Assembly (NCBI GenBank): GCA_030037405.1
Contig: JASHRK010000394.1
Location: 1 to 19,487, forward strand
Direction: 5' to 3'
DNA: 19,487 nucleotides
From: Acidimicrobiales bacterium
GTDB taxonomy: Bacteria > Actinomycetota > Acidimicrobiia > Acidimicrobiales > Bog-793
Under the pieces are notes generated by a model that was not told the DNA's origin, ran no database searches, and saw only the letters and a program-made list of their open reading frames with translations. Positions 1 through 6,627 of the stretch are shown one piece after another (position 1 is the stretch's first letter; every line of letters starts with the position of its first letter). A program made the position numbers and the translations under genes.

Positions 1-1443
1 GCCGGGACGCTCACAGCTCTTTGCTTTGCAGCCATGGCGGCGACGCTCGTCGGGGCCACGGTCAACCTTGCAGGGAACGCGTCGATCGGCGTCTATGCCC
101 TCGGGGCGACGATTGCGAGCTCGATCACCGTCGCGACCGGACGCTTTGGCTGGCTGCCCGTCGCCGTCGGTACCGGGAGCCTTGCTGCGCAGTCGCACAT
201 CGTCTACGCCTTGCCGGCGGGCGTAGCACTCGGTGCCGGCGTGCTCCTCGGAGTGGCGGAGCTCCGCCGGCTTCCCGTCGCGCCTTTCGCAACCTCCACC
301 GCCGTCGGGTTGGCGTGCTTCCTTCCTCCCTTGGTGCAGCAGCTGACGGCCTCGCCGGGCAACTGGAGCGTGCTCGCGAGCGACCTCGGGCGCCTGGGCC
401 CGGGCGGAGGCATCGGTAGAGGCTTGAGCGGGATCGCCTCCGCAACCTGGCTGCCACCATCGTGGTGGGTGCACTTCCCGGCCGCCACGACCCCCGCGCG
501 CTACGGAGCGCTCGAGCTCGCCATGTACTCCCGCTCCGAGGGGCTGGGGATCGCCGCCCTGTCCTTGGCCGGAGCCGTCGCCTTCGTTGCTTACCTGTTC
601 CATCGGCGGAAGCTGGCTGCTCTTGCGGCAGTAGCGGCGCTCACCGGGCTCGCCGTCGCCTGGACTCTCGGCTCGGTGCCGGTCAAGGACGCCGGCGACC
701 TCACCTCCTATCTCTACTTCGCCCTCTGGCCGGTCGGGATGGCCCTCGACATCACGTATCTGCTGGTGCTCCTAGCCGTCGCCGCGGCCGCTGTCGAGCT
801 GGCCTGGAGGTGGATCTCCTCGGCGGCGACGCCGGCGCCCTCGCGAGAGCTCAACTGGCATCAGGTCGTCTACAGGCGACGCCGCCGTGCCCGCCTTGCG
901 CTCAGCGCCGCCACCATCGTCGTCGCGGCTCTCGGCGCCGCCCTCGCCGTGGACGACATCGGCTACGGGTCCAGCCCACTTCTCCCGCTCGGTTGGCGAG
1001 CCGTGAGGACCGCCGCCGGTGCCGTGCCCGGTGCGACCCGCCTCGTGAAAGCGCACGAGCCGCAAAGCCGCGGGCAGCCCTTCGAAGTCGCCGTGGAGGG
1101 CGGCACGCCCCGTCTCGACGCCGGGACGGCGGAGGGCATCGCCTATCTCCTGGCGGCAAGAGACCTCCCTGCCCGGCTGGGCCAACCATCCGCCAAGATG
1201 CTTGGAAGCGCTTACGCGTCGAGCGCGAGCGATCCACTCCTCGAGGTGAGAGTCGCCCGCGACGGAGCGATCTCGCTCGCCTGGATCCCGCACGCGGCGG
1301 CGGCTTCGAGCCCGGCGTCGCGGGCGCGTCGCACGTCGGCAGCCGCGCCGGCGACGACCACGAGCTCGGTGTTGCGCAGATGGGAGACGGAGCCGACCTT
1401 CTCGCCCGCCGGGTTGTGGATCCCTATGAGGGCGCCGACGTAG
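1..1443 (+). CDS. Polytopic membrane protein, possibly GT-C-type glycosyltransferase (5' end outside window)
   Basis: The reading frame is open from base 1, so the gene starts upstream; the first internal ATG is at 34. Counting from that ATG, hydrophobic stretches lie at about residues 1-35, 40-75, 85-103, 170-190, 194-212, 225-258 and 288-306, with an Arg-rich cytoplasmic-looking loop near 280-287. The stretch around 98-114 (PPLVQQLTASPGNW) resembles a loop I associate with actinobacterial GT-C-like membrane glycosyltransferases, but no catalytic residues can be assigned. After residue 310 the protein becomes soluble and probably extracytoplasmic. The last 75 or so residues are read through the 3' end of the convergent methyltransferase gene and are Ala/Ser/Thr/Arg-rich, so they may be non-conserved tail. 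Function is uncertain; 'large integral membrane protein' is safe, the glycosyltransferase call is tentative. Confidence 0.6.
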   Translation, partial: AGTLTALCFAAMAATLVGATVNLAGNASIGVYALGATIASSITVATGRFGWLPVAVGTGSLAAQSHIVYALPAGVALGAGVLLGVAELRRLPVAPFATSTAVGLACFLPPLVQQLTASPGNWSVLASDLGRLGPGGGIGRGLSGIASATWLPPSWWVHFPAATTPARYGALELAMYSRSEGLGIAALSLAGAVAFVAYLFHRRKLAALAAVAALTGLAVAWTLGSVPVKDAGDLTSYLYFALWPVGMALDITYLLVLLAVAAAAVELAWRWISSAATPAPSRELNWHQVVYRRRRRARLALSAATIVVAALGAALAVDDIGYGSSPLLPLGWRAVRTAAGAVPGATRLVKAHEPQSRGQPFEVAVEGGTPRLDAGTAEGIAYLLAARDLPARLGQPSAKMLGSAYASSASDPLLEVRVARDGAISLAWIPHAAAASSPASRARRTSAAAPATTTSSVLRRWETEPTFSPAGLWIPMRAPT

Positions 1444-2363
1444 CGGGCCTGATCGAAGGCGAGGACCGAGACCTGGTCCCGGCTCCCACGGGCGCCTCGG
1501 CTGCACATCTCCACCAGCTCCTCGCAGCTCAGCCAGGACTCGTCGTTGTAGGAGACTAGAACCAGGTTCGAGTCGACCTCCTCGAGCACCTCCGCCAAGG
1601 CTCGTGGCATCTCTCGGCGCCTGTTGAAGGCGCTCGCGTTGGCGGCGTCGCGGCAGTCGACGCGCTTGCAGGCGACGCCGTAGTGCGCGGGCGCGTCCCA
1701 GCGCACGAGCGTCTCCCAGACGTGGTAGTTCCCGAAATAGCGGTGCTGGTTGTAGGGCGGGTCGAGGTACGCGACGTCGAAGCAGCCGAGGGTTCCTGCC
1801 ACCTCGGCGGCATCGGCCATGAGAGCTCGGCCATCGCCGGCCACGAGCTCTGGAAGGCGCAGCTCGAGCGGCTTGAGCGCCCGCGGCGCCCACTTCTTCA
1901 GGTACGCCATCTGCACCCCGGTAGTGGAGTCCACCCGGTCGGCCGCCTCGAGCAGGCTCGTGAGGAGAACCGGGTAAAGACGCGACCCGCGCCACCTGTC
2001 CCCGATGGCGTCGCGGATGGCGTCTATCCGCCTGCCGTTGTCGGGATGGAAGTAGCGCGCCTTCTCGCAGAACACCTCCGTGACATAGCCGTCCCGCCCG
2101 GGGAGGGCGGACAGCTCGGACAAGGCGGCTCGGAGCTCGCTCGCGTCCACGCGGGCGGCGTCGGTCTCGACGTAGGCCTGGGCGAGGACATGGGCGTAGC
2201 TCGCGCTGTCGACTGCGGTCACGCGCATCCCGGCCCGCTTGAGAGCCCGGGCGACACGGGCGGTGCCCGAGAAGAGATCGAGTGCCGTCGAGCCTCCGCT
2301 AGACGTCGACATGGCGACGAGCACCGGGACGAGGCGGCGCTTGGAGCCTAGGTACTTGATCAT
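1212..2363 (-). CDS. Orphan D12-class DNA adenine N6-methyltransferase
   Basis: The protein (383 aa) would transfer a methyl group from S-adenosylmethionine to adenine in DNA. It opens with MIKYLGSKRRLVP, the N-terminal AdoMet-binding motif X of Dam/D12 enzymes. DLFSGTAR at 29-36 is the FxGxG motif I, and DPPYNQHRYF at 201-210 contains the catalytic DPPY motif IV. The stretch 'VDSTTGVQMAYLKKWAPRA' (144-162) and the closing 'GEKVGSVSHLRNTE' region fit an actinobacterial group of solitary DNA adenine methylases. The ATG at 2363 gives the family's typical N-terminus, although no Shine-Dalgarno sequence precedes it. No restriction endonuclease is adjacent, so a regulatory or solitary role is more likely than restriction. 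The last 30 or so residues, overlapping the convergent gene, look like extra tail beyond the conserved domain. Confidence 0.9.
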   Translation of the reverse strand: MIKYLGSKRRLVPVLVAMSTSSGGSTALDLFSGTARVARALKRAGMRVTAVDSASYAHVLAQAYVETDAARVDASELRAALSELSALPGRDGYVTEVFCEKARYFHPDNGRRIDAIRDAIGDRWRGSRLYPVLLTSLLEAADRVDSTTGVQMAYLKKWAPRALKPLELRLPELVAGDGRALMADAAEVAGTLGCFDVAYLDPPYNQHRYFGNYHVWETLVRWDAPAHYGVACKRVDCRDAANASAFNRRREMPRALAEVLEEVDSNLVLVSYNDESWLSCEELVEMCSRGARGSRDQVSVLAFDQARYVGALIGIHNPAGEKVGSVSHLRNTELVVVAGAAADVRRARDAGLEAAAACGIQASEIAPSRATLTSRSGSLALDA

Positions 2364-2398
2364 GAAGAGATGACGCGATGGTAAGGCAACGATGTAGT

Positions 2399-2418
2399 GC
2401 CGGCGGGGACCTGCCGGC
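2399..2418 (-). terminator. GC-rich hairpin just after the FMN_bind-propeller gene
   Basis: GCCGGC at 2399-2404 and GCCGGC at 2413-2418 can pair as a 6-bp stem with an 8-nt loop. The stem begins one base past the TGA of the minus-strand gene ending at 2420 and lies before the methyltransferase start at 2363. There is no following U-tract, so this could be an imperfect terminator, an attenuator or a chance GC palindrome. Confidence 0.35.
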
Positions 2419-2419
2419 G

Positions 2420-3694
2420 TCAGGCGTTGCCGAAGGGCCAGGCCTGCCCTGTACGAGCCACTATCCAGTAGCCCTTGAAACCAGGAGTGGCGGCTACTCC
2501 GGCGACGTCTCGCACCGTGGCGCGGCCGACGAGGGATCCGTGGAGGTGAACTCCCGCTCCGCTCGCGTAGAGAGACCCGTCAAGCCCGGCAAGGAGATAG
2601 CCCTTCCCGGCCGAGGTTGCCGTGACGCTCGCTATCGGCGCCGAGATGCTCTTAGGAGCCGAGAAGACGGAAGGGTAGGAGTAGCCGTTCGAATAGAAGC
2701 TGACAGGCTGGGGAGAGCCTGGAAGCGCCGAGAGGCGGCAGACAGCGGTCACTACCTCCTCGGCGTTGCTCGGAGGGGGAGGGTACGTCGACGTCGCCGC
2801 ATCGCCTAGCCCGTACACCTTCCCCGTCGAGGTGGCTATCCAGTAGCCACCTCCGTCGGCCGTGAGAGCGATCCCCACGGCGTTCGACACGCGGATCCCC
2901 TTTGCCCTCAGGCTCCCGAAGCTCTTGGCGTCTCCGTAGGCAAAGACGGAGCCGATGCTGTTGAGGAGGAGATAGCCCTTCCCGTTTGCCGTCGCCGCCA
3001 TCGCCATGACGGGAACGTTCACCTTGGAGGGCTCTCCGTAATACCGGGCGGCGCCGTGAGCCTCCACCTTGCCGTCGGCGGACACCGTCCAGTAGCCCCT
3101 CCCGACCGGGTCTGACGCCACGCCGGTGATGGGAGCGACGCCGGTGACCTCGACCTGCACGATCCCGTAGCGCGTGCACCCGTCGCAGGTATAGGGCGGG
3201 AGCCCGGGAGGCTTCGTGTAGCCGGGCACGACCGGTTCAACGGGGCCAAGGACGGTCTGCGGCTTGGCGGAGTCGAGCTTTGCTATGGCGCCCTCGAGCG
3301 ACAGGTAGAAGGCATCCTGGGTATAGGTCGCGCCCGAGACGGCGTCGACTCCGGCACCCTGGGCGGCAAGGGCAGCCTTCTCCACGAGTGGGATCGCGTA
3401 CTTCGCCAGCGAAGCGCTCGTCGGGTGGTCCGCCGCCGGATCGGTAGCCCCGTCGGGCGGTACCTTGACCACCTTGATCGACAGGAGGTAGCGGGCGTCA
3501 GCACTCGCTGCCAAAGCCTTCGCGGCGGGCGACCCAACAGCTGTCGCGCTCTCGCGGCGGGACACGACCGAGTTGGCGAGAGCCGGCGCGGCGTCGTTGA
3601 GCGCCAGGATCGTCGCAGCCGACGCCCCGGCGGCGAGCATGCACCAGCGGTTCGTCCAGACAGTTCCGCCCCTCTTCTGCGCCACGACAGACAC
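2420..3694 (-). CDS. Secreted FMN_bind-domain protein fused to propeller-like GYW repeats
   Basis: The GTG start at 3694 has a GGGGGAGAG ribosome site just upstream. Residues 1-41 form a Sec-type signal peptide ending APALA-N, so the protein is exported. Residues about 68-140 are a compact FMN_bind domain containing DAVSGATYT (117-125). The Thr of SGAT (T123) is the expected site of covalent FMN attachment by ApbE. A short Pro-rich linker contains a CxxC pair (C170, C173). From about 184 to the end there are five diverged repeats of roughly 40-90 residues built around GYW/GYL, a G-x-V/L strand and a closing G (starting near 200, 240, 283, 365 and 408). This pattern is common in Acidimicrobiia and probably folds as beta-propeller blades. 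It is divergent from the flavocytochrome and apbE genes, which fits an extracellular electron carrier or terminal reductase. The repeat function is unknown. Confidence 0.85.
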   Translation of the reverse strand: MSVVAQKRGGTVWTNRWCMLAAGASAATILALNDAAPALANSVVSRRESATAVGSPAAKALAASADARYLLSIKVVKVPPDGATDPAADHPTSASLAKYAIPLVEKAALAAQGAGVDAVSGATYTQDAFYLSLEGAIAKLDSAKPQTVLGPVEPVVPGYTKPPGLPPYTCDGCTRYGIVQVEVTGVAPITGVASDPVGRGYWTVSADGKVEAHGAARYYGEPSKVNVPVMAMAATANGKGYLLLNSIGSVFAYGDAKSFGSLRAKGIRVSNAVGIALTADGGGYWIATSTGKVYGLGDAATSTYPPPPSNAEEVVTAVCRLSALPGSPQPVSFYSNGYSYPSVFSAPKSISAPIASVTATSAGKGYLLAGLDGSLYASGAGVHLHGSLVGRATVRDVAGVAATPGFKGYWIVARTGQAWPFGNA

Positions 3695-3748
3695 CTCTCT
3701 CCCCCGTGTTCGACAAGTACTGTCTGCTGCGGCGCTTACCTAACCATC

Positions 3749-3754
3749 GGGAGG
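3749..3754 (+). promoter_or_regulatory. Ribosome binding site deciding the GTG start at 3760
   Basis: GGGAGG lies five bases before the GTG at 3760. The longer in-frame start at 3706 has no such site and falls inside the opposite gene's ribosome site, so 3760 is preferred. Confidence 0.6.
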
Positions 3755-3759
3755 CTGAG

Positions 3760-5133
3760 GTGTCAAGTATCGAGGTGCCCGGCCACCAGGCGCTGCCCGG
3801 TACGACACGACACCTCTCGCAGGTGCCACGGGAGGCGCTCTTCTCGGCGCTGTTCCTCGCCGGTGCGATCGGCGTCTTCTCGATGTGGGCCCACGACACC
3901 GCCCCCGTGCGAAGCGCCGGCGAGTGGCTCGTCGCCCTCGGCCGGGTCACCGGCCTCGAGGGCACCTATGCGGCTCTCGTCGTAGTCCTCCTCCTCGCTC
4001 GCGTGTGGTGGCTCGAGAAGCTGATCGGGATGGACCGCGCCTTCTGGTGGCACAGATGGCTCGGGCAGGCAACCGTCCTCTTGCTCGTGGCGCACGCGTG
4101 TCTCATCGTCTGGGGCTACTCCGTCAGCTTCCACGCCGGGTTCCTCCACGAGACGAAGAGCGTCGTCCTCGACCTCCCCGACATGCTGGCGGCAACGGTC
4201 GCCCTCGCCCTCTTCATCGTCGTCGGGGTCGTCTCCGTCCGCTACGTCCGCCGGCGGCTCAAGTATCAGACCTGGTACTTCATCCACCTCTACCTCTACG
4301 TCGCCATCGCCCTCTCCTTCGCGCACCAGTTCTCGACCGGCGCGGACTTCGCCTCGCACCCGCTCAACCGGGAGATCTGGGTGGCGATGTACGCCGTCGT
4401 CTTCGCCCTGCTCCTCTGGTACCGCGTCGCGGTCCCCCTCCGTTCCTCGCTCCGTCACCGGTTGAGCGTGGGAGACGTCATCAGGGAGGCCGACGGCACC
4501 GTCTCCGTCTACATCACGGGCCAGCACCTCTCTCGGCTACGGGCCGAGCCGGGGCAGTTCTTCATCTGGCGTTTCCTCACGGCGGAGGGATGGTGGCAAG
4601 CCCACCCGTTCTCCCTCTCGGCACCTCCCGACGACAGCTCCCTCCGGCTCACCATCCGATCGTCGGGTGACTTCACGAGAGAGATCGGCTCTCTCCGGGC
4701 GGGCTCGAGGGTGATAGCCGAGGGGCCTTTCGGGTCTTTCACGGCGCGGAGACGCAGGCGGGGGAAGGTCCTTCTCGTCGCGGCCGGAGCCGGGATCGCC
4801 CCGATCCGCGCTCTCTTCGAGACCCTCCCCTGCGCCGGCAACGGCCTCACGCTCTTGTACCGGGTGAGCGACGAGTCGTCCCTCGCGCTTCGCGAGGAGC
4901 TGGACGAGATCGCCGCCCGCCGTGGCGCCAGAGTCCTCTACCTCGTCGGCAACCGTGCGGAGCGCCCAGAGGTCGTCGATCACGGGGCGCTCGAGGCGCT
5001 CGTCGGCGACGACCTGGCTCAGTACGATGCCTACCTCTGCGGTCCGCGAGGTTTCATGGAGGCGGTACGCAACGCCCTGCTGAAAGCGGGCGTCCCAACC
5101 CGCCGGATCCACCGCGAGCTGTTCGAGACCTGA
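3760..5133 (+). CDS. Ferric-reductase-like transmembrane flavocytochrome (NAD(P)H oxidising)
   Basis: This 457-aa protein is built like FRE/NOX enzymes. An N-terminal block of about six membrane helices carries two histidine pairs with classic spacing, H98-x13-H112 and H176-x12-H189, expected to hold two b-type hemes across the membrane. A cytoplasmic ferredoxin-reductase module follows. HPFSLS (282-287) is the FAD-binding motif, GAGIAP (343-348) the NAD(P)H pyrophosphate loop, and CGPRGF (427-432) the C-terminal nicotinamide-side motif. It should move electrons from NAD(P)H through FAD and hemes to the outside of the cell. The next two genes, a secreted FMN_bind protein and ApbE, point to flavinylated proteins rather than free iron as the electron acceptor. 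The GTG at 3760 is chosen for its Shine-Dalgarno site. The start is 65 bp from the divergent FMN_bind-propeller gene, so they may share control. Confidence 0.88.
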   Translation: MSSIEVPGHQALPGTTRHLSQVPREALFSALFLAGAIGVFSMWAHDTAPVRSAGEWLVALGRVTGLEGTYAALVVVLLLARVWWLEKLIGMDRAFWWHRWLGQATVLLLVAHACLIVWGYSVSFHAGFLHETKSVVLDLPDMLAATVALALFIVVGVVSVRYVRRRLKYQTWYFIHLYLYVAIALSFAHQFSTGADFASHPLNREIWVAMYAVVFALLLWYRVAVPLRSSLRHRLSVGDVIREADGTVSVYITGQHLSRLRAEPGQFFIWRFLTAEGWWQAHPFSLSAPPDDSSLRLTIRSSGDFTREIGSLRAGSRVIAEGPFGSFTARRRRRGKVLLVAAGAGIAPIRALFETLPCAGNGLTLLYRVSDESSLALREELDEIAARRGARVLYLVGNRAERPEVVDHGALEALVGDDLAQYDAYLCGPRGFMEAVRNALLKAGVPTRRIHRELFET

Positions 5134-5147
5134 CGCGAGGAGGAGGG

Positions 5148-5729
5148 ATGCGACGAGCGGTGGTTGCGGTGCTGCTGTCGGCTGCCGCGACCGTAGCCGT
5201 GCTCGCCTACCACACACCTGCCTCCAAGCTCGTAGGGTTGCGCCACCGCCGCGCCACACAGCCCGAGACATCGACCACCACCACGCCGACGACGTCACCA
5301 CCGAGCACGACGTCACCACCGAGCACGACGGAACCTTCGACCACGGCGCCGGCGAGCACCACCCCACCACCCGTGACGACGGCTACCACGACCACCGCTT
5401 CGTCCGAGTCGAGGACCGTCGCCGGGCAGGTCGCCCTCGCCGACCAGCCGCAGATGGGCTGGATCTTCGGGGACGTGATCGTGCAGGTGACGGTGACTGG
5501 GGGCAAGCTCGTGGACGTCGAGGCGATCGAGCTCCCGCCCGTGGGCGACACGGGAGGCGCAGGCACCAAGCCGACGACGACGAACATCTCGAATTACGTG
5601 GCTCCGATCCTCACCAAGGAGACGCTCGCCGCCCAGAGCGCCGACATCGCCACCGTTTCCGGGGCGACGTACACCTGTGAGGCGTTCGTCAAGTCACTCG
5701 AGAGCGCCCTTTCCCGGGCAGGCCTTTGA
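5148..5729 (+). CDS. Secreted or membrane-anchored FMN_bind protein with Thr/Pro linker
   Basis: A strong GAGGAGGAGGG ribosome site at 5137-5147 precedes this ATG, 14 bases after the flavocytochrome stop. Residues 1-21 are a hydrophobic signal peptide or N-terminal anchor. Residues about 40-88 are an extended Thr/Ser/Pro-rich linker of the type found in exported actinobacterial proteins. The rest (about 90-193) is a complete small FMN_bind domain with SGATYT at 171-176; T174 is the predicted covalent FMN site. The residue three positions before the Ser is Thr rather than the usual Asp of DxxSGAT. The linker suggests that the domain reaches out from the membrane to take electrons from the heme of the upstream protein. 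The stop overlaps the TTG start of apbE (TTGA), implying translational coupling with the enzyme that flavinylates it. Confidence 0.88.
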   Translation: MRRAVVAVLLSAAATVAVLAYHTPASKLVGLRHRRATQPETSTTTTPTTSPPSTTSPPSTTEPSTTAPASTTPPPVTTATTTTASSESRTVAGQVALADQPQMGWIFGDVIVQVTVTGGKLVDVEAIELPPVGDTGGAGTKPTTTNISNYVAPILTKETLAAQSADIATVSGATYTCEAFVKSLESALSRAGL

Positions 5730-6556
5730 CGGCTGGCGCGGGCGACGCCCCATATCTACGCACGGCGACGGGGCCTCGACTTCGCCACACCGAGCTCGTC
5801 ATGGGAACGGCTGTCACCTTCGACGTCCGCCTCCCCAAGGACGGAGAGGCGTGGCACGAGCGTGCGTCCGACGCGATCGCCGCCGGCTGTGACTGGCTCC
5901 ACTTCGTCGATCGCACCTTCACCACCTACGACTCGGCCTCGTTCGTCTCGCGCTACGGCCGGGGCGACGTAGAGCTCGACGAGTGCCCGGGGGAGGTACG
6001 AGCCATCGTCGAGCAGTGCCGGCGCTTCCGCATCCTGACCGGAGGGTGGTTCGACCCCTGGGCCGGGCAAGCGTGCCCCTTCGACCCCTCGGGGCTCGTG
6101 AAGGGATGGGCTGCGCAACACGCATCCGACCTGCTTTCGAAGGCAGGACTCGGGCGCCACTGCGTGAACGCGGGAGGCGACGTCGCCGTCCGGGGTGCGT
6201 CCGGGGCCGAAAACGGCTGGGGCGTCGGCATCAGCCACCCCCTCGTCCCGCAGGCTCTCTGTGCCGTCGTCCGCGCCAAGGACGAGGGCGTCGCCACCTC
6301 GGGAACGGCGGAACGCGGCAACCACGTCTGGAGGCCCCGTGACGCCTCACCTGCGACCGATCTCGCCTCGGTCACCGTGCTCCATCCCGATCTGAGCGTC
6401 GCCGACGTCTACGCCACAGCCGCCTTCGCCATGGGCGAGAGGGCGACCGCCTGGTTGACGAAGATCGGAGTCGACGCCTACGTCATCGACTCCGGTGGCC
6501 ACGAGTGGTGCACACCCGGCTTCGCCCGCAAACGGACCTGGCCTGCCGCCGGCTGA
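5726..6556 (+). CDS. apbE: FAD:protein FMN transferase ApbE
   Basis: ApbE attaches FMN from FAD to a Thr in the SGAT motif of FMN_bind domains, using Mg2+. Recognisable ApbE blocks are RHTELVMGTAV (20-30), the loop LTGGWFDPWAG (104-114), FDPSGLVKGWA (119-129), NAGGDVAVRG (148-157), the GVATSG segment (188-193) and the conserved ADVYATAAFAMG (226-237). At 276 aa it is a little shorter than typical enzymes. It starts at a TTG overlapping the preceding stop. The in-frame ATG at 5801 lies inside the conserved MGT motif and is too late. No signal peptide or lipobox is visible, unlike the exported ApbE of proteobacteria, so flavin transfer may occur in the cytoplasm before export, or the start is misjudged. 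Its two evident substrates are the FMN_bind proteins at 2420-3694 and 5148-5729. Confidence 0.92.
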   Translation: MTAGAGDAPYLRTATGPRLRHTELVMGTAVTFDVRLPKDGEAWHERASDAIAAGCDWLHFVDRTFTTYDSASFVSRYGRGDVELDECPGEVRAIVEQCRRFRILTGGWFDPWAGQACPFDPSGLVKGWAAQHASDLLSKAGLGRHCVNAGGDVAVRGASGAENGWGVGISHPLVPQALCAVVRAKDEGVATSGTAERGNHVWRPRDASPATDLASVTVLHPDLSVADVYATAAFAMGERATAWLTKIGVDAYVIDSGGHEWCTPGFARKRTWPAAG

Positions 6557-6614
6557 TCCGCCTCTGGCCGACGTGAACCGACGTCAGGGGAGTGGCTCGA
6601 GGTGACGAAACTGG

Positions 6615-6620
6615 CAGAAT
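6615..6620 (+). promoter_or_regulatory. Possible -10 element of a leaderless hutH transcript
   Basis: CAGAAT ends seven bases before the GTG at 6628, and no Shine-Dalgarno sequence lies in between. That spacing would place the transcription start at the start codon. No convincing -35 element is visible, so confidence is low. Confidence 0.25.
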
Positions 6621-6627
6621 CGGCGCT

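Noticed and set aside
3712..3724. GACA-AGTAC-TGTC inverted repeat in the divergent flavinyl promoter region
   Set aside because: The arms are only 4 bp and could arise by chance; not listed as an operator.
5270..5410. Repetitive ACC/ACG-rich DNA that might suggest a repeat array
   Set aside because: It is in-frame coding for the Thr/Ser/Pro linker of the FMN_bind protein, with no regular spacer structure.
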